Below, in pieces: positions 26,301-34,404 of a stretch of DNA of 52,627 nt. The position numbers and the translations under genes were made by a program. Origin of the DNA: Abditibacteriaceae bacterium (GTDB lineage: Bacteria; Armatimonadota; Abditibacteriia; Abditibacteriales; Abditibacteriaceae); the NCBI GenBank assembly GCA_019239895.1, contig JAFAZH010000030.1, positions 1-52,627 of the forward strand. The letters run 5' to 3'. Position 1 is the first letter of the stretch, and every line of letters starts with the position of its first letter. The notes under the pieces are model-generated. The model saw only the letters and a list, made by a program, of their open reading frames with translations. It did no database searches and was not told the origin of the DNA.

Positions 26301-27602
26301 GACCTGGCGTATGCTCCGCTGATGGAGATGGACTATGGTCAAGGGCGCGTCACACTTTGCACCCTGGATTTGGAAGACCACATCAATAATGATGCGGCGG
26401 CACATACCTTAGCCGCGAATCTTATGAACTATGTCATAAATGCTCCCTTGACGCCTAAAGCGCAAAGCGTGCTTTACGTGGGTGATGCGAGTGGTGCCAG
26501 CTTGCTCGATTTTATGGGGGTGGTTTATACCAAGGCAACTTCAGTAACGCCTACGGCTGGTCTGGTCATTCTTGGCCCCGGTGCAAGCGAGGCAGGTGTG
26601 CAAGAGTATGTGCGTCATGGCGGGAAGGTGCTGTATCTGCCGCGCGACCAAAGCGGTGGCGGAGTGACCATCGGCACTGCTAAAAATTTCGGAGGCTCGC
26701 TCCATCCTCCGGCTTGGCCTGAAACTGCCGGGTTATCGCTTTCTGATCTGCACTGGCGCAGTTTTGCTGATGCTTCGGTTATTACGGCGGGTGATGCCGG
26801 GATTGAAATCGGTGCCGATGGATTGCTGGCACGCCAGAAAGTGGGTAACGGCGTTATCATTCATTGCCAGCTTGATCCAACTTCCTTACCCGCCGATAAG
26901 CAGACCTACTTTCGCTTCACGCGCTGGCGGCAGACCCGCGCTTTGGCTCAGGTGCTCTCTAATTTAGGAGCCACTTTCCAACAAGATACGCGTCAACTGG
27001 AACTGATTCGTCAACCGGCCCATGCTCTCTTCCTGGCGGGCATCTGGAATGCGCAATTTACGCAAACCTTCCCTGAAAGTCTCACCCGCGATCCCAAGCA
27101 TCCGCCCCAGCCTTTGTCAGAACTGGAAAAGTCGCTGGTTTCCGTTGATGCGCCCGAAACGGGTTGGAGGCAAGTGCCTGTGCCCGCTTATATGGAGAGC
27201 TACGGTAAAGGCTGGATTGATGGCGGCATGGTTTTTCGCAAGGCAGTCAGCTTGCCCGATTACTTCGCTGGCAAAGATTTAATCTGGTCACTTGGCCGGG
27301 TGGATGAAGATGAAATTAGCTTCTTTAATGGCGTTGAAGTCGGACGCAGCCACGACTGGCTTAAGCCACGCGATCATGTTATCCCAGGCAGCCTGGTCAA
27401 AGCCGGAGCGAACATTTTAGCATTGCGCAGTTGGGATCAGGAAACTCATGGCGGTTGGAGTGGTGAGCCGGAGCATATTTTTCTGCGCCTGAAGACAGAG
27501 CCAACGAACTTCTACCACCCGGATTATCTGGACGATATGGATTTCTCGCAGTGGGATAAATGGGACATGGCCGATAACCCTTACCGTTATCAGCGTTGGT
27601 AA
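23316..27602 (+). CDS. Large exported GH2-like multidomain protein with altered active site
   Basis: 1428 residues. The signal peptide ends near HATLL at residue 32. Order of domains: an N-terminal jelly roll (about 33-260), a GH2 immunoglobulin-like domain (about 270-380, ending RFGFREVWVEGRRIMLNGHE), a TIM barrel (about 380-640), beta-sandwich and flavodoxin-like repeats (about 740-1170), and a C-terminal galactose-binding jelly roll (about 1280-1400). The GH2 family puts the acid/base Glu in an N-E pair after strand 4; here that site is N498-R499 in ILLWGSSGNRYL. The putative nucleophile E590 (SVEFG) is kept. It may bind glycans or use a different acid. The gene follows the GntR/LacI-type regulator on the same strand. 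Confidence 0.85.
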   Translation: MSHATHRYCLKNSLIQIVSFLLMLLALKSAHATLLYYEGFDYPGETPLANAKAGTGWAGDGWAGTNGLWEVARDDAPGAKGLAFGDLQVTGRAALNTAFPERTGGSAGFPSRNFTTPINLRDTTKTFYFSSLARIERFTTGNTFASLGRSPNHDALAVQTPFQNAPAPNPGTWQLGNISGEHQTAPIAFGQTVFSLIRLHYDGIQLKGEWWLYNQPNTLPASDPTGGQGGAAAYARFTSDETTLPGLSFGGFGYQMVIDEVRGATTLAEAVPLQLARLSGVLVQPSVQQKALTINVELTGVRQAGEVSVTVDVLDAQGKVEKSFSGHAPVQATHYQVVPITWDWANPRLWDLGQPNLYTLKLHINSSAGVGINQDFTTRFGFREVWVEGRRIMLNGHEVHFRPINFGYGGGPGQAPVDQFKKLQDQGFNLLEIWPGEGDFHQMNAATAEVADQLGIGVAGAAPFIKDEGSAAYHQKLEEQLSDLRNHPSILLWGSSGNRYLDANDQDPRVIGRRDWTHVQEIQERNQKGMEAIKVLKAYDPTRPTFTHAGNYVGDIYTLNNYLDFLPLQEREDWLSQWAANAEMPLFSVEFGTPLYTTYLRGRNDYGRTIATEPFSTEWAAVYFGSEAYRMESDAYRQAIRSRFKEGQTYNAWIGDKELHNDPTFLATQKLFITNTWRSWRTWGISGGMVPWENANGHPELVQPVNRPTLAYIAGPPQEFTAKDHNFSTSATIHKSIVLLNDASKAQTFDVRWEVSVDGHHVGGNQAQGTLEIAEKRFVPITFNAPAAVAAGKGQITMTAMIGNDRHQDTFDFHVLAPPTRARGTLTVFDLNGDTSAMLKNLGYTVQPLNPRSNALPQGVVVIGRRALSGNAVSDLGQLPFDVAAFVRNGGRLIIFGQDPRWMQYALGIRTTKSLTRHVFPVVANHPVMAHLQATDLADWVGSSNLVGAQPSVGGVEPWFTPAYGWHWGNRGAVSSAPMEKPHRTSWRPILECEFDLAYAPLMEMDYGQGRVTLCTLDLEDHINNDAAAHTLAANLMNYVINAPLTPKAQSVLYVGDASGASLLDFMGVVYTKATSVTPTAGLVILGPGASEAGVQEYVRHGGKVLYLPRDQSGGGVTIGTAKNFGGSLHPPAWPETAGLSLSDLHWRSFADASVITAGDAGIEIGADGLLARQKVGNGVIIHCQLDPTSLPADKQTYFRFTRWRQTRALAQVLSNLGATFQQDTRQLELIRQPAHALFLAGIWNAQFTQTFPESLTRDPKHPPQPLSELEKSLVSVDAPETGWRQVPVPAYMESYGKGWIDGGMVFRKAVSLPDYFAGKDLIWSLGRVDEDEISFFNGVEVGRSHDWLKPRDHVIPGSLVKAGANILALRSWDQETHGGWSGEPEHIFLRLKTEPTNFYHPDYLDDMDFSQWDKWDMADNPYRYQRW

Positions 27603-27655
27603 GAAACGGATGGGCAGCACTCGATGAGACGCGGTAGAAACCGCCGTTGTGTTAT

Positions 27656-28642
27656 TTATCTCATCATACCTGGCCCCCGATAGTTCCCAGCCAACGGTAA
27701 ACCGGCTGGCTCATCGAAGGGGCGAAATGGCACGGTGGCAGCGATTTCATCCAGGCGGTGCAGAATATCAGGTGGCAGGTGGCCTTTCTCTACAGCTTGC
27801 ATGTTTTGCTCGACTTCTTGTGGCGAACGGGCACCCATCAAGACGCAAGAAATATCGGGGTTGGAAATGACAAAGCGCAGTCCTAATTCTGGCAGGGGAA
27901 TAGCGATCTCATCCAGGAAATTGTAGAGAGCTTGCAGTTGGGCACGACGGGGCGGGCTGAGCCACTTCGCGCCGCTGCGCACTTCGTCATCATAGCGGCG
28001 TGCGAGGGCACCTTGTTGCAGAGGAGATCCAACGATGATGCCCATGTGCTGTTCTCTGGCGGCAGGCAAAACCACCCGTTCAGCTTCGCGCCAGAGCAGG
28101 CTATAGTTGAACGCCGTTAACACCACATCAAACTTCCCAGTGCGGATAAGGTTGGCCATTTCATACGCTGTGGTGCCACCGATGCCAATATGCCCGACAA
28201 TGCCTGCCTGCTTTAAATCATCTAACACTTCCAAAACCGGGCCGTGATAATGCTCTGTATCCGCCCACCAATCATATTGGCCGGGACGGTCTGGTTCGTG
28301 GATCATCAGCAGATCAATGTAATCCCGTTTGAGCAGGCGCAGGCTTTCTTCCACCGATTGCATCAGGCACGCTTTATCCTGGGGCATGAAGGGCTGAGGT
28401 CGCCCACCCAGTTTGGTCGAAAGAATAAACGGTTGCGTTACATCCTCCAGCGCCCGGCCTAACACTTCTTCGCTGTCGGCGTAGGTGGGCGCGGTATCAA
28501 TGTAATTGACACCTAATTCCAGGGCACGCAAAATGGCAGCTTTGCCCTGTTCAAATTCGCCGCCATGCTTCGAGACAAAAAGCCCACCTAAAGCTAACTC
28601 GCTGACCTGTAAACCCGTCCGGCCTAATGGTCGTATTTTCAT
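27656..28642 (-). CDS. Aldo/keto reductase (galactose/fucose dehydrogenase-like)
   Basis: 328 residues. The (beta/alpha)8 AKR fold is shown by MKIRPLGRTGLQVSELALGG, the tetrad Asp and Tyr in YIDTAPTYADSEEVLGRAL, Lys in ILSTKLGG, and His in LMIHEPDR. The NAD(P) end of the sequence includes ISNPDISCVLMGARSPQEVE. The sequence resembles the L-fucose / D-galactose 1-dehydrogenase group, which oxidises free sugars, and the neighbouring GH2-like gene fits a carbohydrate context. It starts 13 nt after the tautomerase stop, so the two are co-transcribed. Confidence 0.88.
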   Translation of the reverse strand: MKIRPLGRTGLQVSELALGGLFVSKHGGEFEQGKAAILRALELGVNYIDTAPTYADSEEVLGRALEDVTQPFILSTKLGGRPQPFMPQDKACLMQSVEESLRLLKRDYIDLLMIHEPDRPGQYDWWADTEHYHGPVLEVLDDLKQAGIVGHIGIGGTTAYEMANLIRTGKFDVVLTAFNYSLLWREAERVVLPAAREQHMGIIVGSPLQQGALARRYDDEVRSGAKWLSPPRRAQLQALYNFLDEIAIPLPELGLRFVISNPDISCVLMGARSPQEVEQNMQAVEKGHLPPDILHRLDEIAATVPFRPFDEPAGLPLAGNYRGPGMMR

Positions 28643-28655
28643 AATAAATTTCTCT

Positions 28656-29045
28656 TTAGACCTCGACTTTATAGTTCAGGCTGATTTCATCACCCGGTAA
28701 ACCGCGAAAACCCCAGTTGTGCTTGGGAGTCTCGGTGATGGTGATTTCTAAGTCAGCAGAAGCTAAGGCGAGTTCTTGCTGTGCCTTCTCAAACAATAAG
28801 CGAATTAGATGTTTTTTCGTTTCGATGGAGCGGCCCTCGAACATGCTGATTTCAATAATGGTATAGTGAGGCGTGCGCCCGGCAGGATAGTAGAAGTCGG
28901 AAGCGTCGAGAGGAAAGAAGCGGTGGGCACGCTTATCGGGTGGAAAGGAGAGTGCCTCAACGACGCACGCATGAATCACATCTGAAAGTTGAGCTTTTAT
29001 TGGGTTCAGGTGTTCTTTGATACCGTAAATTTTAATCTGAGCCAT
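28656..29045 (-). CDS. Tautomerase_2-type protein
   Basis: 129 residues, matching the family that reads MAQIKIYGIKEHLNPIKAQL and ends HNWGFRGLPGDEISLNYKVE. The fold resembles 4-oxalocrotonate tautomerase and MIF, which isomerise alpha-keto acids with an N-terminal proline. Here residue 2 is Ala, so the Pro-1 mechanism is not available unless another residue takes over; I recall that many Tautomerase_2 members also lack it. First gene of a two-gene unit with the aldo/keto reductase. The start has no strong ribosome binding site, but the family N-terminus confirms it. Confidence 0.8.
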   Translation of the reverse strand: MAQIKIYGIKEHLNPIKAQLSDVIHACVVEALSFPPDKRAHRFFPLDASDFYYPAGRTPHYTIIEISMFEGRSIETKKHLIRLLFEKAQQELALASADLEITITETPKHNWGFRGLPGDEISLNYKVEV

Positions 29046-29178
29046 CGCAACTTGCCTTTGATTGATGCTTTTGAGTATGCCACGGATGAGCGTTGCGCGG
29101 TGGGTTAAAATTGGAATTCATAACTGCTATCACCGAGAAGAATTTCCCCGGTAGCATAACAGTGGCTATACTCAAAGT

Positions 29179-29688
29179 ATGAACAGAATCTCATTATTGG
29201 CTTCGTTAGCCCTGGTCGGGATAGCCGCTGGCTGTGGCTCCCAACAACCAGAATATGTCGCGGTCTCCGCGCCTGCTACCACGGCTGCCAATCCTGCTCC
29301 TGATAGTGCCTCCGGTGCCGTGCCTGGCTCCGTCAGTGGCCCTACTGGTGGCCAGGCTACGGGTATCCATCCTTCGGGCACGATTGTCATGCCGCCGGGT
29401 ATGTCGGTTGGCACTTCCGGCAATCTTACTCCAACGCCCCAACTGGATGCACGCATTAAGACGCTGGAAAAGCAAGGCAAAGACAAGAAAGCCATCGCTG
29501 CCGCTTATGCGGATCGCGGCTATGAACGCATGATGGATGATCCAGCCTCACCAAAGATAAAATACCGCGCAGCCCTCCAGGACTTCCGCACGGCTCTCAA
29601 ATTTGATCCCTCTAATGAAAAGGCGGGACGGAATAAGGATATGATTGAGAGCATCTATCGGAGTATGCACCGGCCTATTCCCAGTTAG
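29179..29688 (+). CDS. Lipoprotein of unknown function
   Basis: 169 residues. The lipobox LVGIAAGC (Cys at residue 19) indicates a lipid-anchored protein. The middle (about 25-90) is Ala/Thr/Gly/Pro-rich and disordered, and the C-terminal 70 residues hold a helical repeat that reads like one and a half TPR units (KKAIAAAYADRGYERMMDDP, YRAALQDFRTALKFDPSNEK). TPR lipoproteins often hold other envelope proteins together. No partner is evident here. The ATG has no strong ribosome binding site. Confidence 0.7.
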   Translation: MNRISLLASLALVGIAAGCGSQQPEYVAVSAPATTAANPAPDSASGAVPGSVSGPTGGQATGIHPSGTIVMPPGMSVGTSGNLTPTPQLDARIKTLEKQGKDKKAIAAAYADRGYERMMDDPASPKIKYRAALQDFRTALKFDPSNEKAGRNKDMIESIYRSMHRPIPS

Positions 29689-29721
29689 AAATAAGGGTAA
29701 TTGGCATAAGGTTAACGCGGG

Positions 29722-29870
29722 ACTGGAGCGACCCACCGCTGAAGCAGTGGGCTGAACTTAGAAGCATGAAAGCCCCCTGAACGGGGCTGTGTGGTGTCCT
29801 CATGCGCCAGTATAGCCCCGTTCAGGGGGCTTTTCCCCTCAGCCCGCTCCTTTTAGGGGCGGGCTATCTT
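29722..29870. repeat. GC-rich palindrome mosaic H between convergent genes
   Basis: Two copies of an 18-nt palindrome lie in opposite orientation (29771-29788 and 29814-29831, AGCCCCCTGAACGGGGCT and its reverse complement). They are flanked by a CCGCTGAAGCAGTGGGCT hairpin and an AGCCCGCTCC/GGGGCGGGCT hairpin at 29841-29865. It fills the spacer between the lipoprotein and MBL genes. Confidence 0.8.
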
Positions 29871-29913
29871 TGCCCTGAACGGCCACAGACAAAATGCCGG
29901 GCGGGTAAATTAA

Positions 29914-30771
29914 TCAATACTTATAGAGTTTCCACGGCTCGGCAAAGCCCTGGAAACCGTCGGCAGAGGGATTGAATTTCTCAAACGAATCGCCATAATG
30001 TGTCAGGTGGATTTTGCTCTTGAGGTCTGGCGAAAGAGTCATCAATTCTTCGTAACTGGCATGGACTACACCGGGTGAAAATAGCTGGCAGTCGTGGAAA
30101 ATCGCTTCGACCCCGGACATATTGAGGTCGGCAAACAATTTTTCGTCGAAGCGGGTATCGGCGGTGAAGAGAACGCGCCCATCAATCATCAAGCCCGTTG
30201 ACCAGAAGGCTTGCTCCCACAGGGCGACATTGCCGGGGATATGCTTGGTGCGGAATATCACCAACTCCATATCACCGATGCTTACTTTATATTTCTCGCG
30301 CGGTTGGCTGTTAACCCACAGGGGGCGTATCGGTTCCATCAGGTCAGAGAAACGAAGCAATCCGGTCTCATTATATTCACAGCCACCCTTTAAGGATTTT
30401 TCCCACAACAAATCCTGATAGTGCTCAGTGATGATTATCTTAGGACGCTGTTGCTTCACATAACGCGACATCAAAAGCAGCTCTTCCATGCCGCCGATAT
30501 GGTCGGCGTGGCTGTGCGTGATGTGATAGTAGTCAAAGTCGGTGATGTTGATATTCTGCTGCGCCAGGGCGTTAGGAATGGTGGTGCCAATATCCACGAG
30601 CAGAGTGATCCCGTTTTTGGCGACGATTAGCGAGGTTTGGGCGTGCTTCTTGGCAAAAGCCGACCCAACCCCAACGAAGCAAAGTACTAAACCGTCTGCA
30701 CTGGCGGCTTTAATCTCTTCTAAAATCTTCGTGTCCTCCCCTATAAACGATGATGAGACAGGTTTGGTCAA
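29914..30771 (-). CDS. MBL-fold metallo-hydrolase (RNase Z/arylsulfatase-like)
   Basis: 285 residues. The zinc site HITHSHADHIGG fits HxHxDH. Further ligands are likely in FTADTRFDE and HLTHYGD. There is no exosite insertion of the kind that long RNase Z uses for tRNA, so the general MBL hydrolase call is safer than rnz. It is separated by 21 nt from the 2-hydroxyacid dehydrogenase gene upstream, so the two are probably co-transcribed. A GC-rich mosaic lies downstream. Confidence 0.85.
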   Translation of the reverse strand: MTKPVSSSFIGEDTKILEEIKAASADGLVLCFVGVGSAFAKKHAQTSLIVAKNGITLLVDIGTTIPNALAQQNINITDFDYYHITHSHADHIGGMEELLLMSRYVKQQRPKIIITEHYQDLLWEKSLKGGCEYNETGLLRFSDLMEPIRPLWVNSQPREKYKVSIGDMELVIFRTKHIPGNVALWEQAFWSTGLMIDGRVLFTADTRFDEKLFADLNMSGVEAIFHDCQLFSPGVVHASYEELMTLSPDLKSKIHLTHYGDSFEKFNPSADGFQGFAEPWKLYKY

Positions 30772-30792
30772 CTGTTAACATCTCGTCCCTGA

Positions 30793-31749
30793 CTAAATGA
30801 CGCGATCTTGAAGTGGTGTATCGTTTTCAAAGGCTGCTAAGTTATCTAAGAAATGGCGTACCAATCGCTCTTGCTCCCCTTTGTGCCCACCTGCCGTGTG
30901 CGGAGTAATGAAGCAATTCGGTGCATTCCACAATGGATGCGATGGCAGTAACGGCTCTAGATCGGTGACATCAAGATAAGCTGCACCAATATGTCCCGTT
31001 TCCAGCGCCCGCATCAGCGCCTCTTGATCCACGGTTGTGCCCCGGCCAACGTTGTATAACAGTGCCCCCCGTTTACACAAACTTAGCCGCTGTGCATTGA
31101 CAAATCTCATGGTCGAAGAGTTGTCCGGCAAGATATTGACCACATGGTCAGCCAGGGGCAAGACTTCGTTCAATGCCGCCTCTGTTATGACTTTGACACC
31201 TGCTGCATCCTGAGCATTACGTCTGACCGCTATGATATTCATTTTAAATGGTGCCAATAACTCCACCAGTCGCCGTCCAATGGCCCCATAGCCCAATAAA
31301 AGAACCGTTTGCCCATTTAATAAGTAAGAATTAGCCCGTCGCTCTCCTCCCGGCCAACTTTTATCGGTGCGCTGTGTCTCATAAGATTGTGGCAGTTGAC
31401 GAGCCAATGCTAACATCATGGCCAACACATGCTGAGCGCAAGGTTCGTCATAAACGTGCGAGCTATTGGTGAACATCGCTCCCCGGCTTTGCAAGGCGTT
31501 GCGAAACTCGTCATTATCATAGCGCGTATATCCTGCACTGGTGATATGCACCCACTGTAGACGGGAAGAGGCCATCACTGCTTCAGGATCGGGCTGCCCC
31601 AAGGCGATGTCGGCTGAGGCCAGCGCCAGAGAAGCATTATCGCCGTTAGCAAAGGTGAACTGGTGTTTGGCCGTGCCAGCACGCAAGATTTCTGCGGCCC
31701 CAGCCTCGAAACTTACGTTACACCAGATAGCCAATCCCGTCCGCGCCAT
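30793..31749 (-). CDS. D-isomer-specific 2-hydroxyacid dehydrogenase
   Basis: 318 residues. The NAD-binding loop is GYGAIGRRLVELL. The catalytic Arg is in NVGRGTTVDQEAL, the Glu in DVTDLEPLL, and the His in FITPHTAGG. It reduces a 2-keto acid to a D-2-hydroxy acid or the reverse; the substrate is not readable. It heads a two-gene minus-strand unit with the MBL hydrolase. The start ATG has no obvious ribosome binding site. Confidence 0.88.
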   Translation of the reverse strand: MARTGLAIWCNVSFEAGAAEILRAGTAKHQFTFANGDNASLALASADIALGQPDPEAVMASSRLQWVHITSAGYTRYDNDEFRNALQSRGAMFTNSSHVYDEPCAQHVLAMMLALARQLPQSYETQRTDKSWPGGERRANSYLLNGQTVLLLGYGAIGRRLVELLAPFKMNIIAVRRNAQDAAGVKVITEAALNEVLPLADHVVNILPDNSSTMRFVNAQRLSLCKRGALLYNVGRGTTVDQEALMRALETGHIGAAYLDVTDLEPLLPSHPLWNAPNCFITPHTAGGHKGEQERLVRHFLDNLAAFENDTPLQDRVI

Positions 31750-31895
31750 GCAGCATCCTTTTAAGCTTCCTAAAAACTACAATTAGCATGTAATCTTACC
31801 AGTTTTTGGGAGGTTCTTGAACTCAGCCTGCAAAGTGGCATACTTACTGCATTCCGTAACGACAACTTATTATGACAAAGAGGATGAACCTAAAT

Positions 31896-32099
31896 ATGTC
31901 AGACACCCCTAATCCCGAACAAAATAATGCAGATGAGAAAGACGGCAATGTGTCTACTGGCGCGGCTCCCCGGTTCTTTGACACGGATACCCCGGATGCG
32001 GCGACAGATTCTGAAGGTGGAAAAGATATAAATAATTTTGGTGATGAAATCGAAGCCGATGACACCGGTTCAGGCACGATGGGATCATCGGGTGACTAA
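31896..32099 (+). CDS. Small acidic disordered protein
   Basis: 67 residues from ATG 31896, chosen because AGAGGA lies 12-17 nt upstream; an earlier in-frame ATG at 31872 would add 8 residues. The sequence is very rich in Asp, Gly, Asn and Ser (SDTPNPEQNNADEKDGN, GSGTMGSSGD at the end) and has no hydrophobic segment. I do not recognise a family. It resembles the small protein at 21638-21847 in size and disorder but not in charge. The HAD gene follows 42 nt later. Confidence 0.55.
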   Translation: MSDTPNPEQNNADEKDGNVSTGAAPRFFDTDTPDAATDSEGGKDINNFGDEIEADDTGSGTMGSSGD

Positions 32100-32141
32100 A
32101 AAGCCTACGCTATAGCTGATAGATCACGCAATTTCAACACC

Positions 32142-32807
32142 ATGTCCCTTCCCTTACCTATCAAAGCCATCATATTCGATTTAGACGGCACCCTGGCCGA
32201 TACATTTCCTCTTATCGTAGCTTCCTGGAACGCTGCCATGCGCGAGCCGTTAGGACGCGACTTTACGCCCGATGAAGTCGTGGCGCGTTTCGGTATCCCC
32301 GATTCAGCCATGCTAAGGCGCGAACTACAGGAGCTACCCGAACCCGTCTGGAAACAGGCCAACGAAGCTTATCACGCTCACTATGAAGCATATCATGACA
32401 TCGTTACGCCCTTTGAAGGCGTCCCGGCCATGCTGCGCGCTCTGCACGAACTGGGTCTGCCGATGGGGGTGATGACGGGCAAGGGACGCCGCACTGCTGA
32501 TATTACGCTGCACATTCTTGGCTGGATGGAGTTCTTTGGGAGCGTTGTCACCGGGGATGAGGTCGAAAACCAGAAGCCATCGCCGGATGGCATATTACTG
32601 GTAGCCCAGGAATTAGGGGTCGCGCCACAGCACTGCGTTTATATAGGCGACGCGCCTTCCGACATCGAAGCTGGTAAAGCGGCTGGAATGCTAACGATAG
32701 CGGCAGCGTGGCACTCCTACTATGGTGAACGCTTGCGTGACAGCAACCCAGATTATTGGGCCGCAACACCAGCCGACGTGCAAAAGCTGATAACTGAAAG
32801 GGGCTAG
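32142..32807 (+). CDS. HAD-superfamily hydrolase (phosphoglycolate phosphatase-like)
   Basis: 221 residues. The four HAD motifs are visible: DLDGTLAD (motif 1), a Thr in VMTGKGRR (motif 2), Lys in EVENQKPSPDG (motif 3), and GDAPSDIEAGKAAGM (motif 4). A helical cap follows motif 1, the PGP/beta-phosphoglucomutase-type layout. It dephosphorylates a small phospho-sugar or glycolate; the exact substrate is open. It could be co-transcribed with the small acidic protein. Confidence 0.88.
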   Translation: MSLPLPIKAIIFDLDGTLADTFPLIVASWNAAMREPLGRDFTPDEVVARFGIPDSAMLRRELQELPEPVWKQANEAYHAHYEAYHDIVTPFEGVPAMLRALHELGLPMGVMTGKGRRTADITLHILGWMEFFGSVVTGDEVENQKPSPDGILLVAQELGVAPQHCVYIGDAPSDIEAGKAAGMLTIAAAWHSYYGERLRDSNPDYWAATPADVQKLITERG

Positions 32808-32907
32808 TCGCGGGCGACAAAAGTTATAGATAAGTCCAAATCTGTTGCCTTAGCAATTTTCTTTATCTAACCTAAGTTGCTATGCACCACACTTGAATGA
32901 ATTCACG

Positions 32908-33000
32908 GCCTGCAAAACGAAGTCGCCCGGCGGCGACTAGAGGAGTCCGCCCCGCGGACTTGGTCTTGCAGCCCCCGTTTCAACCACTGGCCTCAAGCTT
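32908..33000. repeat. GC-rich palindrome mosaic G between convergent genes
   Basis: Contains AGTCGCCCGGCGGCGACT (about 32922) and AGTCCGCCCCGCGGACT (about 32944), with a GCGGACTTGGT word shared with mosaic F and a run of short words after it. It lies between the HAD gene and the convergent membrane-protein gene. The 15 nt at 32868-32882 just upstream match the transposase 3' end (133-147) in inverted orientation. Confidence 0.7.
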
Positions 33001-33016
33001 GGGTTCGCTAAGGGGT

Positions 33017-33331
33017 TTACGAAGCAGGCAAATTACCCATGATACGCTGCACTTGTGTTGTAATCAGGTTAGCGAAGCGGAAGAACAAGATCAGGTAGCC
33101 GATAGCAAAACCCGTTAAGGTGCAAAGGCCCACAGCTATTTCCGGCTGTGACCAATGCTGCCGTAGCTGCACGAATAGCACCAGCACAATAACAGGCAGG
33201 GCGGGTGCGATAACCAGGAAGTAGATGGCCAGCGGGCGGTAAAATCCCAGCAGCAGTGCTGGGAGCAATAGCGCGAGAGCATAAAAGTAAAACGGCACTC
33301 TGACTGAGGGGTTTTGAGGCTGTTTAGTCAT
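33017..33331 (-). CDS. Small membrane protein of unknown function
   Basis: 104 residues from ATG 33331, which overlaps the stop of the upstream frame (ATGA). Three hydrophobic segments lie at about 14-35, 38-58 and 68-90. The sequence is otherwise featureless (FYFYALALLLPALLLGFYRP at the start). Translation is probably coupled to the GH18-like gene before it. Unknown family. A longer frame to 33406 exists but lacks a start signal. Confidence 0.6.
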   Translation of the reverse strand: MTKQPQNPSVRVPFYFYALALLLPALLLGFYRPLAIYFLVIAPALPVIVLVLFVQLRQHWSQPEIAVGLCTLTGFAIGYLILFFRFANLITTQVQRIMGNLPAS

Positions 33332-34301
33332 TTGGGCCGAGCCATAATTGGCGATAAATTTTCCAATCCGCAGGCGTTGTGGTGTAATCAGCAAAAGGTG
33401 CAACACCAGCGAAACCAGACTTGTTAGTAGACGCGTTTATTATGCCCTCGCGCACGCCCTTCAGGGCTAGGTAGAGGTTCTCGGCATGGTAATGATGGGA
33501 AAGCCCGCCTCTGCGGTAAGTTGGCACGCCCAGTAAAATTCGACATCGCGGATTGTTTCGCACCCCGGCTTGTGTTACATGAATAACCTGCTGACGCATC
33601 AGCCACACATAGCTGCGTGGTAAGTAAAGTGCAGAATCATAGCACATAACCGTCATTTGATCGCAGGTAGCTCCCACTTGTGCAAAGTAAGCATCGCTCC
33701 ATCCCCAGTGCCCTAACGGAGCGGGCAACCACATGGGAGTCGCAACTGAAAGTAGCTTTGTCTTAGGCAAGGCGGCACGAGTCTCGCGTAGCAAGGTTAT
33801 TAATTGTGGATCCCCATTATCACAGATTTCGTAATCCCATTGAATCCCATCAAAGTTGCATGTATTGACCAGCCATTGCGCCTCTTTTACCATATCGTGA
33901 CGGATAGTTCCGTTACTAAGAACTACGCCACCTGCACACGCGTATTACCTACATACACCCACGCGATAATCTTAACCCCTGGTGCCTCTCGGTGTAGAGT
34001 AGTTACTAAATGATGTGCTGCTTGCGGGTAATGATAACGCAGCGTGCCGTCTGCTTTGATGTAACGCACCCAAAAGTAGGCATACCGAATTTGATTCTCT
34101 TTCAGGCGTTGTGCAAGTTGCTTTAAATCAGCATCACTCCGCTGACCGAAATACCAGGAATAATGTAACCACACACTGGGGATAGAGGTAATAATCTGCG
34201 ATTAGGCAGACAAGCAGCAAAGCTATGCTAATCAATGCAATGCGCCAGCGTTTTGACTGGCGTGCCCTGCTGAAGCCCCGGGAAGTTATCTTGTGGAACA
34301 T
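33324..34301 (-). pseudogene. Frameshifted GH18-like glycosidase-fold gene
   Basis: The three parts of one protein lie in different frames: a signal anchor (from ATG 34301, RWRIALISIALLLVCLIADY), a middle (from about 34180, SVWLHYSWYFGQRSD to VGNTRVQ near 33935), and the C-terminal part (33324 to about 33935, including VVLSNGTIRH before the first in-frame Met). The middle-to-C-terminal jump is one base near 33935, and the anchor-to-middle jump lies in a CCCC run near 34180. The active-site motif reads DGIQWDYE, which fits GH18 DGxDxDxE except that the second Asp is Gln. Either a decayed gene or two sequencing errors. Confidence 0.6.
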
Positions 34302-34404
34302 GAGATAAAATAAGGCAAGTAGGATGTAAGCTTGCTAACTTTAACAGGAAGCAAGCTGAGTTTATTGACTATTTAACTTGTCTTGTGTTTAAAGGAGCCT
34401 TCTT

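Noticed and set aside
29914..30771. Calling the MBL-fold gene RNase Z (rnz)
   Set aside because: The zinc motif alone is shared with arylsulfatases and other hydrolases, and the tRNA exosite of RNase Z is not visible.
32897..33118. 73-codon frame across mosaic G
   Set aside because: It is made mostly of repeat words and has no ribosome binding site.
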